From JABWAJ01 sp038323375 (GTDB lineage: Bacteria > Bacteroidota > Bacteroidia > Chitinophagales > Saprospiraceae): 64,000 bases of DNA. Both the position numbers and the translations under genes were made by a program. The stretch is taken from NCBI GenBank assembly GCA_038323375.1, contig JBBQGV010000015.1:13502-77501 (forward strand). The letters run 5' to 3'. This document shows, piece after piece, positions 9,762-18,348 of the stretch. The notes under the pieces were generated by a model. The model had not been told where the DNA came from. It searched no databases and saw only the letters and a program-made list of their open reading frames with translations. The first letter of the stretch is position 1. The number at the start of each line of letters is the position of its first letter.

Positions 9762-11315
9762 ATGGACAAAATCAAAATCCTGTGGGCAGACGACGAGATT
9801 GACCTGCTGAAACCTCAGTTGCTGTTTTTAGAAAAAAAAGGATACGAAGTCATAACCGTCACCAACGGTTTCGATGCGCTGGAAGAAGTGGAAAATATAC
9901 ACGACATTGATGTGGTTTTTCTGGACGAGAGTATGCCCGGGATTACCGGCCTGGAAACTTTAGTCAAAATCAAAGCCACGAATCCGCTGCTGCCCGTGGT
10001 GATGATCACCAAAAACGAAGCCGAGCACATCATGGAAGAAGCGCTGGGTTCCCAGATTTCCGACTACCTCATCAAGCCCGTCAATCCGAATCAGATTTTG
10101 CTTACGCTGAAAAAAATCATTGACAACAAACGCTTGGTGCGCGAAAAAACCAGTTCCAACTACCAGCAGGATTTTCGCCAGATTTTCATGCAAATCAACA
10201 GCGGGCTGAGCTTTGAGGAATGGGTAGACGTGTACCGGAAAATCATCAACTGGGAAATCAAAATTGACGAATCGCAGTCGGTGGAAATGCGCGACATCCT
10301 GTCCAGTCAAAAGCAGGAAGCCAACAACGCTTTCAGCAAATTCATCGCCAAAAACTATATAGACTGGGTGCAAAAAGGCAATGGCCCCGTGATGTCGAAC
10401 ACGCTGTTGCGCAGCAAAGTGTTCCCGAAAATGAGCGACGACATCCCCACCGTGGTGCTGTTGTTGGACAACCTGCGCTACGACCAGTGGAAAGCCATTG
10501 AGCCAACCATCACCGAATTGTTTCGGGTGGAAAAGGAAGACTATTTTTACAGCATTTTGCCTACTTCTACCCAATACAGCCGCAACTCAATCTTTGCTGG
10601 TCTGCTGCCGCTTGAAATCGAAAAACGCTACCCTGACTGGTGGAAAAACGACAACGACGAAGGCGGCAAAAACCTGCATGAGCACGATTTGTTAGGGGAA
10701 CAAATCAAGCGCACGTTTCGCAAAGAATTGCGCTTCGATTACGTCAAAATAACCACCGTGGCTCAGGCGCGGCAGCTTCAGGACAACATCTTCAACTACC
10801 TGCAGAGCAACTTGATGGTAATTGTTTACAACTTCATAGACATGCTTTCGCACGCCCGCACGGAAATGGAGGTCTTGAAAGAATTAGCCGGCGATGAAAA
10901 GGCGTACCGTTCGCTCACACGCTCTTGGTTTGTGAATTCTCCGCTGTGGGCAGCCCTGCAAAAGGCGGCAGAACGCGACATCCAATTGGTCGTGCTCACC
11001 GACCACGGCACCATTCGCGTCAATACGCCGTCAAGGGTAGTTGGCGACCGGGAAACGACCACCAACCTACGGTATAAAGTTGGCCGCAACCTGCAATACG
11101 AGCGCCGCGACGTACTCGAAGTACGCGAGCCGGAAAAAGCAGGTCTGCCGCGCCCCAATGTGAGTTCGGCGTTTATTTTTGCCAAAGAGGATGCGTTTTT
11201 CCTCTATCCGAACAACTACAACCACTACCACAATTATTACAAAAACACATTCCAGCACGGCGGTATTTCGCTGGAGGAGATTATTTGTCCGGTTATTCAT
11301 TTGAGAACAAAATAA
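9762..11315 (+). CDS. porX: PorX: response regulator with PglZ domain, T9SS control
   Basis: 517 residues, matching the length and layout of PorX. Residues 1-120 are a receiver domain with the acidic pair D10-D11, phospho-acceptor D55 (VVFLDESMPG) and the conserved Lys in YLIKPVNP. A helical linker follows. Residues ~220-515 are a PglZ/alkaline-phosphatase-superfamily domain with LLLDNLRYDQW, PTSTQYSRNS and LTDHGT metal/nucleophile motifs. In Porphyromonas and Flavobacterium PorX works with the kinase PorY to switch on T9SS genes, and its PglZ domain has phosphodiesterase activity. No porY is in the window, as is common. It probably controls export of the T9SS cargo encoded nearby. The next gene starts one base after its stop. 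Confidence 0.93.
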   Translation: MDKIKILWADDEIDLLKPQLLFLEKKGYEVITVTNGFDALEEVENIHDIDVVFLDESMPGITGLETLVKIKATNPLLPVVMITKNEAEHIMEEALGSQISDYLIKPVNPNQILLTLKKIIDNKRLVREKTSSNYQQDFRQIFMQINSGLSFEEWVDVYRKIINWEIKIDESQSVEMRDILSSQKQEANNAFSKFIAKNYIDWVQKGNGPVMSNTLLRSKVFPKMSDDIPTVVLLLDNLRYDQWKAIEPTITELFRVEKEDYFYSILPTSTQYSRNSIFAGLLPLEIEKRYPDWWKNDNDEGGKNLHEHDLLGEQIKRTFRKELRFDYVKITTVAQARQLQDNIFNYLQSNLMVIVYNFIDMLSHARTEMEVLKELAGDEKAYRSLTRSWFVNSPLWAALQKAAERDIQLVVLTDHGTIRVNTPSRVVGDRETTTNLRYKVGRNLQYERRDVLEVREPEKAGLPRPNVSSAFIFAKEDAFFLYPNNYNHYHNYYKNTFQHGGISLEEIICPVIHLRTK

Positions 11316-11316
11316 T

Positions 11317-11856
11317 ATGTCGCGTTCCAATATCATTTACCTCGTCGTCATCCTGGCTGTGCTGGGATTTCTGGCCGGGCGTCATTTCTACATGCAGCCT
11401 AAATTCATCAACGGGGAGCGGGCACCGGACTTTTCGGGGACAACCTTAGCTGGCTATCCGATGCAATTGTCGCAATTGCGCGGCCAATATGTGCTCGTTG
11501 ATTTTTGGGGGAGCTGGTGCGGCCCCTGCCGTGCGGAAAACCCAAAGTTGGCGGAAGTGTACGAACAGTTTCGCAATGCGACTTTTAAAGATGGCACAGG
11601 GTTCACCATCGTCAGCATCGGCATCGAACGCGATTCTTTGCCCTGGCGACGCGCCGTTCGCGATGACCGCATGCGCTGGCCTTACCACTTGATAGAATAC
11701 ACGCCCAACCTCAAGTTTTTTGACGCGCCGATTGCCAACCTGTATCGCGTGAAGCAGGTGCCCACCAAATACCTGCTCAACGGCGACGGCGTCATCATCA
11801 GCGTGAATCCGGATACCGGGGCGTTGGAAAAAGTCCTTCGGGAACGGGTGAAGTAG
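11317..11856 (+). CDS. TlpA-like membrane-anchored thiol-disulfide oxidoreductase
   Basis: 179 residues: an N-terminal membrane anchor (IIYLVVILAVLGFLAGRHF) and a thioredoxin-fold domain with the redox site FWGSWCGPCRAENP (~residues 66-79). The cis-Pro region is VKQVPTKYLL. Family members face the periplasm and reduce disulfides, for example in cytochrome maturation or envelope protein repair. The start one base after the porX stop implies cotranscription, though no functional link to T9SS is shown by the sequence itself. Confidence 0.9.
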   Translation: MSRSNIIYLVVILAVLGFLAGRHFYMQPKFINGERAPDFSGTTLAGYPMQLSQLRGQYVLVDFWGSWCGPCRAENPKLAEVYEQFRNATFKDGTGFTIVSIGIERDSLPWRRAVRDDRMRWPYHLIEYTPNLKFFDAPIANLYRVKQVPTKYLLNGDGVIISVNPDTGALEKVLRERVK

Positions 11857-11858
11857 AA

Positions 11859-11944
11859 GGGGCAAGTTTGCAAGCAGGCAAATTGGCAAGGGGCAAACTC
11901 GCAAGTTTGCAAACTTGCCCCTTGCCAATTTGCAAACTTGCCCC
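11859..11944. repeat. Long nested hairpin between tlpA-like gene and grpE
   Basis: Three nested perfect inverted repeats: GGGGCAAGTTTGCAA (11859-11873) with 11930-11944; a 19-bp stem 11878-11896 with 11915-11933; and an 18-bp self-palindrome at 11901-11918. There is no T run. It could fold in the mRNA and separate the porX/tlpA message from grpE, or be a palindromic mobile remnant. Confidence 0.6.
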
Positions 11945-12034
11945 TTGCAACAAACATCTGCCATTTTGACGCATCCCCCACCTCTGGCAAAGAAATTGCT
12001 ATTCAACATAAGATTATTAAAATTCAAGGCGGTA

Positions 12035-12613
12035 ATGAACGATAAAGAATTAGAAGTAAATCTGGAATCCACGATGGAGGAACTGGAGCAGTCGGAAGTT
12101 ACAGACCTGAACGAGGAGGCTGTGGAAAACGAGCAAACGCAGGACGCGCAAGCTTCTTCAGGCCAGGAACTGGAAAATTTAAAAATGCAACACGAGGAAT
12201 TGAAAGACAAATACCTGCGTCTGTACGCAGAATTTGAAAACTACAAAAAACGCGCCCTCAAGGAAAAAATTGACTACATGGCTACAGCCGCACAAGACAC
12301 CTTGACAGCGTTGTTGCCTGTTTTGGACGATTTTGACAGGGCTAAAAAAGCGGCTGATGCCGAAAACAGCCCGGAACCGTTCAGCGAAGGCGTTACTTTG
12401 GTGTACCACAAATTAAACACCACCTTGAAAAACAAGGGATTGACGGCAATGGAATCAACCGGCAAGGCTTTTGACCCCGAATTTCATGAGGCCGTCGTGG
12501 AAATTCCCGCGCCAAGCGAAGACAGGAAAGGCAAAGTCATGGACACCATTGAAACCGGGTACCAATTGAAAGATAAAATAATCCGCTACGCCAAGGTAGT
12601 GGTAGGCAAATAA
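12035..12613 (+). CDS. grpE: GrpE nucleotide exchange factor
   Basis: 192 residues from ATG 12035; the open frame runs further upstream, but only through the repeat hairpin. An acidic, Glu-rich N-terminus is followed by the long coiled-coil (LKMQHEELKDKYLRLYAEFENYKKR) split here as usual, then the C-terminal beta domain ending in AVVEIPAPSEDRKGKVMDTI and LKDKIIRYAKVVVGK, the GrpE signature. It releases ADP from DnaK so the chaperone can let go of clients. dnaJ begins six bases after the stop, forming a grpE-dnaJ chaperone pair; dnaK lies elsewhere. Confidence 0.96.
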   Translation: MNDKELEVNLESTMEELEQSEVTDLNEEAVENEQTQDAQASSGQELENLKMQHEELKDKYLRLYAEFENYKKRALKEKIDYMATAAQDTLTALLPVLDDFDRAKKAADAENSPEPFSEGVTLVYHKLNTTLKNKGLTAMESTGKAFDPEFHEAVVEIPAPSEDRKGKVMDTIETGYQLKDKIIRYAKVVVGK

Positions 12614-12619
12614 GCACTA

Positions 12620-13783
12620 ATGGCAAAAAGAGACTTTTATGAAGTGCTTGGCGTGACCAAAATCGCAAGCGCAGATGAAATCAAAAAGGCATACCGAAAG
12701 CAGGCCCTTGAGCACCACCCGGACCGCAACCCCAACAACAAAGCAGCGGAGGACAAGTTCAAGGAAGCGGCCGAGGCTTATGAGGTGTTGAGCGACGCCG
12801 ACAAAAAGGCGCGCTACGATCGCTATGGCCATGCCGGCGTCAGCGATCAGGGCGGCGGCGGATACAGCAGCAGTGGCGGCATGACGATGGAGGACATCCT
12901 GCGCCAGTTTGGAAGCATGTTTGGCGACAGCGGCGGATTTGGCGAAGATCCCTTTGGCAGGAGCGGCGGCGCACAGCGACCCGCAGGCGGCCAACGCGGC
13001 TCCAACCTGCGCATCAAAGTCAGCTTGTCGCTCGAAGAAATTTCAAGCGGCGTTACCAAAAAAATCAAAGTCAGGAAACACGTCACTTGCAATGTGTGCA
13101 GCGGCAGCGGAGCCAAAGACAGCAGTTCGGTAAAAACCTGCGGCACTTGTCGCGGTTCGGGCTATGTGCGCCAGGTGCGCAATACGTTTCTGGGGCAAAT
13201 GCAAACCACTTCGCCGTGTCCGACCTGTAGTGGTTCGGGAACGGTGATTTCTGCTTTTTGCGGCAATTGCAAAGGCGATGGCCGCATGTACGCCGAAGAA
13301 ACCATAGACATTGAGATCCCCGGTGGCGTGGAAGAAAACATGCAGCTTTCGATGCGGGGCAAAGGCAACGCCGGCGTCAAAGGCGGTCCGGCAGGCGATT
13401 TGCTCATCAGCATCGAAGAGACGAAACATGAAGCGCTCCAACGCGACGGCATGAACCTGATTTACGACCTGTACATCAACTTCGCCGATGCTGCTTTGGG
13501 CACCTCAATTGAAGTACCGACTATTGATGGCCGGGTGAAAATCAAAATTCCGTCCGGCACCCAATCAGGCAAGATGTTCCGCCTGAAAGATAAAGGTTTA
13601 CCTTCGGTGCAAAGCCACGGGCGCGGCGACCAGATCGTTCACGTGAACGTTTGGACGCCGAAAAAACTGAACGACGAAGAAAAGCGCCTGTTGGAAAAAT
13701 TGCGCGAAATGCCCAACCTGCAACCGCAGCCGGGAAAGGATGATCGCGGTTTTTTTGACCGGATGAAAGATTATTTTAAGTGA
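12620..13783 (+). CDS. dnaJ: DnaJ co-chaperone (Hsp40, type I)
   Basis: 387 residues with every type I Hsp40 part in order: J domain (1-70) with the HPD tripeptide in ALEHHPDRNP; a Gly-rich linker (GGGGYSSSGG); four zinc-binding repeats CNVCSGSG, CGTCRGSG, CPTCSGSG and CGNCKGDG (~155-225); and the C-terminal client-binding domains. It delivers unfolded proteins to DnaK and stimulates its ATPase. Sits directly behind grpE. Confidence 0.97.
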   Translation: MAKRDFYEVLGVTKIASADEIKKAYRKQALEHHPDRNPNNKAAEDKFKEAAEAYEVLSDADKKARYDRYGHAGVSDQGGGGYSSSGGMTMEDILRQFGSMFGDSGGFGEDPFGRSGGAQRPAGGQRGSNLRIKVSLSLEEISSGVTKKIKVRKHVTCNVCSGSGAKDSSSVKTCGTCRGSGYVRQVRNTFLGQMQTTSPCPTCSGSGTVISAFCGNCKGDGRMYAEETIDIEIPGGVEENMQLSMRGKGNAGVKGGPAGDLLISIEETKHEALQRDGMNLIYDLYINFADAALGTSIEVPTIDGRVKIKIPSGTQSGKMFRLKDKGLPSVQSHGRGDQIVHVNVWTPKKLNDEEKRLLEKLREMPNLQPQPGKDDRGFFDRMKDYFK

Positions 13784-13870
13784 TTGGTGATTGATGTGGC
13801 ACGTACCTCATCAATTCAGAGGTAACTATTTAGCACATAAAAATGGAATAAGCAGGCATCTACAGGAAGT

Positions 13871-13945
13871 GGACTAAAGCCCGCGAAACGGAGCAGCACA
13901 CGCGCCACGCGTTTGGTCGGTTCTTCGTTTCGCGGGCTTTAGTCC
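13871..13945. repeat. Palindromic GGACTAAAGCCCGCGAAAC element
   Basis: A 20-bp perfect inverted repeat (GGACTAAAGCCCGCGAAACG at 13871-13890, inverse at 13926-13945) around a GC-rich loop, between dnaJ and gldH. The same core occurs in arrays at 32694-32960 and 33054-33300 and singly at 34231. It is a dispersed palindromic repeat family of this genome. Confidence 0.75.
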
Positions 13946-14068
13946 GCCTAAGTTAATCGTCGTATGCGAATGAGCGCATCTTCAAACGCATCGTTGTTTG
14001 CTCTACGGACGCTGTGGGTAAACAGTTACATTCAGAAAATGGATTTTTGCGGTAAAAAGTTAAGAACA

Positions 14069-14548
14069 ATGAATAAATTCCTTCCAGCAATCTTTGCCTT
14101 CGCCTCAATGTTCCTCTATGGCTGCGGCCCGAATTATTTGCTGGAAGGCCGGCACGATTTCCCCGACACCCAATGGACTTATGCCGATTCGCTGCGTTTT
14201 GAATTCGAGGTCGAAGATACGACCCGCATTTACAACCTGTATGCAGAACTTACACACAGCGTAGACTACAGTTTTCAGAACCTCTACACCCATATCCACA
14301 CGATCATGCCTTCCGGCCAACGCCTGACCAAATTGGTCTCCTTAGAGCTAACCAACAAACTTGGGATATGGTCGGGCGATTGCAACAGCAAAACCTGCGA
14401 GATTCGCCTGCCCGTTCAGGAAGACCTTTATTTCAACCAGATGGGCCATTACACCATTGTAGTGGAGCAATTTATGCGCCAGGATCAACTGCCCGGGCTG
14501 GATAATTTTTCGTTGCTGATTGAAGAATTGGAAAAGAAAAGGCAGTAA
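14069..14548 (+). CDS. gldH: GldH gliding motility lipoprotein
   Basis: 159 residues from ATG 14069, chosen because MNKFLPAIFAFASMFLYGCG is a clean lipoprotein signal; the longer open frame upstream has no signal. The body fits GldH: DTQWTYADSLRFEFEVEDTTRIYN, then a FQNLYTHIHTIMPSG strand, GIWSGDCN and a C-terminal amphipathic end (DNFSLLIEELEKK). GldH is required for gliding and associated surface-protein movement in Flavobacterium; homologues also occur in non-gliding relatives. Placement close to porX and T9SS cargo agrees with that role. Confidence 0.85.
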   Translation: MNKFLPAIFAFASMFLYGCGPNYLLEGRHDFPDTQWTYADSLRFEFEVEDTTRIYNLYAELTHSVDYSFQNLYTHIHTIMPSGQRLTKLVSLELTNKLGIWSGDCNSKTCEIRLPVQEDLYFNQMGHYTIVVEQFMRQDQLPGLDNFSLLIEELEKKRQ

Positions 14549-14572
14549 GAGGTAGCCATTCAATTCAAAATT

Positions 14573-14998
14573 TCACCACCTGCCTGTATACCTCATTCTG
14601 TTCTTGTCATAGGCTTGCAACTGGTAAATCCCGCCGGGTAACCACGACAAGTGTACTTCATCCGGGGTTTCAAAACTTTGAATACTGTATACTAACTGCC
14701 CTGTTGCGTTGAAAACCATCATTTCATTGAAGGAAATATCCTCTGCTCCAGCAATTTTCACCAGTCCGTGTGAAGGGTTTGGAGAAATGGCTAAAGGAAC
14801 TGCGCCTATGTGCTCTTCAGTATCAGTAGTGATCCAGTAGCAAGGAGTATAATCAGGAGCCTTGTGCGGCTTGAATCTAAGTCCATAAATAGCTTGGGCT
14901 CCTAACCCTTCAACCTCCCTTTGAACGCCTACTACAGGGCTAATCCCCGATAGTGCTTCTGCTGTTAGTTCAAAAGAATAAGAGCTTTGACTGGCCAT
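14573..14998 (-). pseudogene. 3' part of T9SS protein interrupted by a stop codon
   Basis: 141 codons ending in a T9SS sorting domain (ISPNPSHGLVKIAG, VFNATGQLVYSI, LSWLPGGIYQLQAYD). It has no signal peptide. The frame is continuous with the 15053-15319 ORF: 18 sense codons (IDVTDPFDLDGFPPICAC) separate this ORF's first Met from the TAA at 15053-15055. One nonsense change therefore splits a single secreted protein of ~247 residues. Confidence 0.75.
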
Positions 14999-15052
14999 AC
15001 ATGCACATATAGGAGGAAATCCATCCAGATCAAAGGGATCTGTTACATCTAT

Positions 15053-15319
15053 TTAGTGATTACTTAGAAAAGAGCCGCAAATACACACATTGTTAAGAAA
15101 GTATGCACTATCCCACGACACAGGAATAGGCTGATATTTAGACCAGACAAAAATGAAAATTAATGAACCGGAATAGCAATTATGGGCTGGAATAAACTGG
15201 CCGTATTCTATGATAACTTTTGACAAGGCATTGTTGAAAGAAAGAGCAGCCTGTTGGCTATAAAGATGACTGACAGGAACAAAGCATGACCATATAATTA
15301 GCATTGCTTTCGTTTTCAT
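15053..15319 (-). pseudogene. 5' part of the same interrupted T9SS protein
   Basis: 88 codons starting with a signal peptide (MKTKAMLIIWSCFVPVSHL, then YSQQ) and ending in an in-frame TAA. The following codons continue in the same frame into the 14573-14998 ORF, so this is the export signal of that protein. It begins four bases after the stop of the gene at 15323, suggesting one transcription unit of two small T9SS cargo proteins. Confidence 0.75.
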
Positions 15320-15322
15320 GGC

Positions 15323-16144
15323 TTAAATCTTTAGGGTAGTTCTTGAAATAATCACTCCATCCAGAATTAAGACTAAAAAGTAGGTTCCCGTAGGAACTGC
15401 GCTTGTATTCAGTACTTCCTGATATGAGCCTGATTGGGAAACATATTCGGAAGACAACAGTATTTCGTTGCCCGAACCTGCAGGAAACAGGAAAACGTCC
15501 ATCTTTCCTGTTACTTCGGTGTCATATTCTACCGTGAGCGAATTTTCAAAAGGATTGGGATAATAGCCCGTTAATTCATAATGAGGCGCTGTTTCCACGA
15601 GGCAGCCGCCGCTTGGCAAAGCAGGCAAACGAAACGTATATTCCTCTACAGCCTCCGTTTCGCAAGGACTTATTAACGATAGTCGGAGTTTGTAATTGGT
15701 ATTAGCTTGCAAGCCGTACATGTACGCGCTGGAATATTTGGGGTTCCGCGAAATACAAAATGTTCGGGCTTCATCCGGTGTGCATCCATGATCGTAAATC
15801 AGATTGTCATTCATGGTCAGAATTTCAACTTTGTATTTGTCTTCGTTCATGGAAGCCATTAATTGAAAACAGTAACTACAATCTTCTGATACAGATTCAT
15901 CAGGGAATACATGAATATTGGCCATCGGGGGTGGGCAATCACCGCCAACCTGTGCGATATAAGGGCAATATCCTTGTTCGCTTAATTTTGAAAGCATTCT
16001 ATTTATCTGACAGGCTGTGAAAGCTCCATCATTTGGAAAGCCTTGCTCACTGAACGATTCTTCGGTATTTCCGCAGGAGCGAAGTCCAGCGCCCTCCTGA
16101 GCCGAGAGACTATAGAAATAAGGATTAATCAAAACAAACAACAT
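15323..16144 (-). CDS. T9SS-secreted Cys-rich protein
   Basis: About 273 residues from ATG 16144 (a TTG three codons upstream is the other choice). The N-terminus is a signal peptide ending near LSAQE. The mature part has many Cys (SCGNTEES, EDCSYCFQL, GCTPDEARTFC) and a fibronectin-like stretch (LQANTNYKLRLSLISPC). The last ~75 residues are a sorting domain (YYPNPFENSLTVEYD, VPTGTYFLVLIL). Function unknown; probably a disulfide-stabilised surface or extracellular protein. Lies immediately upstream of the interrupted T9SS gene. Confidence 0.8.
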   Translation of the reverse strand: MLFVLINPYFYSLSAQEGAGLRSCGNTEESFSEQGFPNDGAFTACQINRMLSKLSEQGYCPYIAQVGGDCPPPMANIHVFPDESVSEDCSYCFQLMASMNEDKYKVEILTMNDNLIYDHGCTPDEARTFCISRNPKYSSAYMYGLQANTNYKLRLSLISPCETEAVEEYTFRLPALPSGGCLVETAPHYELTGYYPNPFENSLTVEYDTEVTGKMDVFLFPAGSGNEILLSSEYVSQSGSYQEVLNTSAVPTGTYFLVLILDGVIISRTTLKI

Positions 16145-16335
16145 CGGTGCCAATTTATTAACGTTTTTGATAATCCCCCCCCTTGACCATCAGGGGCATA
16201 CGGCAAAAAAGCATGGTAATTTTTCTCATAAACTCATTCGTTTTGAGGTAAATAGAACTGTTTCGTCCTGTGCAAGTTACAGAAATTTTCATTAAAAAAA
16301 AACTGGTAATTGAACTGTAATCAATGCAGCTATAA

Positions 16336-16506
16336 GAGCTTGTTTGGGTTTTCGTGATCGAGCGAGGCGAGGAGATTTTGTTTTAGACAAAACGGATTTT
16401 GCCCCGACCGCGGTCGGGGTAACCGGCAGCTACGGCGAAAAAATCCAATGCCGTATAAAATAAAATTTGCCGCCCGTAGCCGATTGACGGAAATCCAAAC
16501 AAGCTC
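16336..16506. mobile_element. IS1031/IS5-type MITE, 171 bp
   Basis: Terminal inverted repeats GAGCTTGTTTGG / CCAAACAAGCTC bound 171 bp with no ORF, flanked by TAA on both sides. GAGC(C/T)TGTTTG ends with a 3-bp TNA duplication are the hallmark of the IS1031 group of IS5. An internal CCCCGACCGCGGTCGGGG palindrome lies near the centre. The element would be moved by a transposase supplied elsewhere. Confidence 0.7.
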
Positions 16507-16565
16507 TAAGTATCATTTATTGCAGCAGGCTTCGTATTTTGGGCGCAACCAAACCCGCTCCTGCC

Positions 16566-18335
16566 ATGACGACAGATATTGCCATTGTTCTCTCCATCAT
16601 TTTCGTAGCCGTTGTCTTGTTTATCTGGGAGCGCTTTTCCGTAGATACCGTTTCCATTTTGGTCATGATCGCGTTGATGGCCACAGGCATTCTCAGCCCG
16701 GGGGAAGGCTTTGCCGGTTTCAGTAACCCTGCCACGCTCACCGTAGGCGCTATGTTTGTGATCAGTACTGCCGTATTCAAAAGCGGCATCATGAACAATA
16801 TCAGTCAGATATTGATTAAAGCGGGGCGTACGAATTTCAGCTTATGCCTGCTGTTCATTATGCTGATCGCGGGTGCATTGTCTGCTTTCATTAATGATAC
16901 AGCTGTGGTTGCGCTGTTGATGCCGGTGGTCATTCAGGTAGCCAAAGAATCCAAAATCAGCCCGTCCAAACTCCTCATGCCCCTGTCTTTTGGTGCGCTG
17001 CTCGGTGGCATTTGCACGCTAATCGGGACGTCTACCAATATTTTGGTAAGCGGTATTGCTGAAAAGCAGGGTTTGCCTGCATTTGGCATGTTTGAAATGG
17101 CGCCTGCGGGGATTTGTTTTTTAGCTGCCGGAATCATTTACATTTTGGTAGCCGGTCAATTTTTACTCCCCAGCCGCAAAGCCAACCTCGATCCTGCCGA
17201 CGATTTTGAAATGGGAAAATATTTGGCCGAAATCATTTTGTTGTCCAATTCCAAATCCGCCGGAAAAACCATCGAAGCCTGTCCGCTGACCAAAGATTTT
17301 GATATTGAAATCCTGCAGGTCACCCGCGAAGACGGTGTCGTTGAATTTCCAAGCCCACACACCATGCTTCGTGCCGGCGACCTGCTCAAAGTGCGCTGTA
17401 ATATTGACCGACTCAAGCAATTGGCTGTCCGCGAAGGCATTCAGGTCAAAGGCGATACCTTGCACGAAGCTGCTAAAAACCTGGCGCTGTACGAAACCTT
17501 AGTGACGCCGGATTCTCAATTCATTGACCAATCTCTGGCCGAATTACAATTCAAACAAACTTATACTGGTGCCAGCGTATTGGCCATTCGCAGCCACGGG
17601 AACATCATCCACGAAAAAATTGCCCACACCCAACTCAAATCCGGCGACATCCTGCTCTTGCGCTCTGACAAGCAAGCCATTCGCCTGCTGAGCCAAAGCA
17701 AAAACCTGCTTATTCTCAATGAATTTGAACAAAAAAAGACCAATTATACAAAAGTTATAGCCACCTTGTCCATCGTATTTGCAGCCATGACTGTTGCAGC
17801 AACAGGCGCTATGCCCATTGTACTCAGTGCAGCCATTGGGATCATTTTGCTGATTATACTGGGTATTTTAAAACCCGAAGAAGCCTATCAGGCCATCGAA
17901 TGGAAAGTAATTTTTATGCTGGCCGGCGTGCTTTCGATGGGGGCGGCGTTGGAAAAAACCGGCGCTGCGGCCCTGCTTGGGCAAGGCATCAACGACACCA
18001 TCGGCAGTTACGGCCCCGTAGCTGTGCTGTCTGCCTTTTTTATCATTACCAGCCTGCTCACCAACATCATGTCGAACAACGCCACCTCAGCCCTGCTGGC
18101 GCCCATTGCCATTGTCACAGCGGAGAGTATGGGCATCAGTTCGCGCCCGTTGCTGATGGCAGTTGTTTTTGCTGCGTCCATGAGTTTTATGACGCCGATT
18201 GGTTACCAGACCAATACCATGATTTACGGTCCCGGCAATTATAAATTCAAGGACTATTTGTTAGTTGGCACGCCGCTGAATATTCTAGTATGGCTGCTGG
18301 CGATGTTTTTGCTGCCGAAGATGTTTCCGTTTTGA
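16566..18335 (+). CDS. SLC13/DASS-type permease with two TrkA-C domains
   Basis: 589 residues from ATG 16566. Two halves of a membrane carrier (residues ~1-205 and ~400-589) flank two soluble TrkA-C-like domains in the middle (around IEILQVTREDGVVEF and GASVLAIRSHGNIIHE). The repeated SxxT-like motifs are visible as LIGTSTNILVSG in the first half and TPIGYQTNTMIYGPG in the second; these bind sodium and anion in the divalent anion:Na+ symporter family. Likely an importer of sulfate or a dicarboxylate, possibly gated by a nucleotide at the TrkA-C domains. Its last ~33 codons exist a second time at 24020-24122. Confidence 0.88.
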   Translation: MTTDIAIVLSIIFVAVVLFIWERFSVDTVSILVMIALMATGILSPGEGFAGFSNPATLTVGAMFVISTAVFKSGIMNNISQILIKAGRTNFSLCLLFIMLIAGALSAFINDTAVVALLMPVVIQVAKESKISPSKLLMPLSFGALLGGICTLIGTSTNILVSGIAEKQGLPAFGMFEMAPAGICFLAAGIIYILVAGQFLLPSRKANLDPADDFEMGKYLAEIILLSNSKSAGKTIEACPLTKDFDIEILQVTREDGVVEFPSPHTMLRAGDLLKVRCNIDRLKQLAVREGIQVKGDTLHEAAKNLALYETLVTPDSQFIDQSLAELQFKQTYTGASVLAIRSHGNIIHEKIAHTQLKSGDILLLRSDKQAIRLLSQSKNLLILNEFEQKKTNYTKVIATLSIVFAAMTVAATGAMPIVLSAAIGIILLIILGILKPEEAYQAIEWKVIFMLAGVLSMGAALEKTGAAALLGQGINDTIGSYGPVAVLSAFFIITSLLTNIMSNNATSALLAPIAIVTAESMGISSRPLLMAVVFAASMSFMTPIGYQTNTMIYGPGNYKFKDYLLVGTPLNILVWLLAMFLLPKMFPF

Positions 18336-18348
18336 CGGAGTGCAGGAA

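Noticed and set aside
11915..12034. N-terminal extension of GrpE
   Set aside because: It is translated from the palindromic repeat; MNDKELEV at 12035 is a normal GrpE start.
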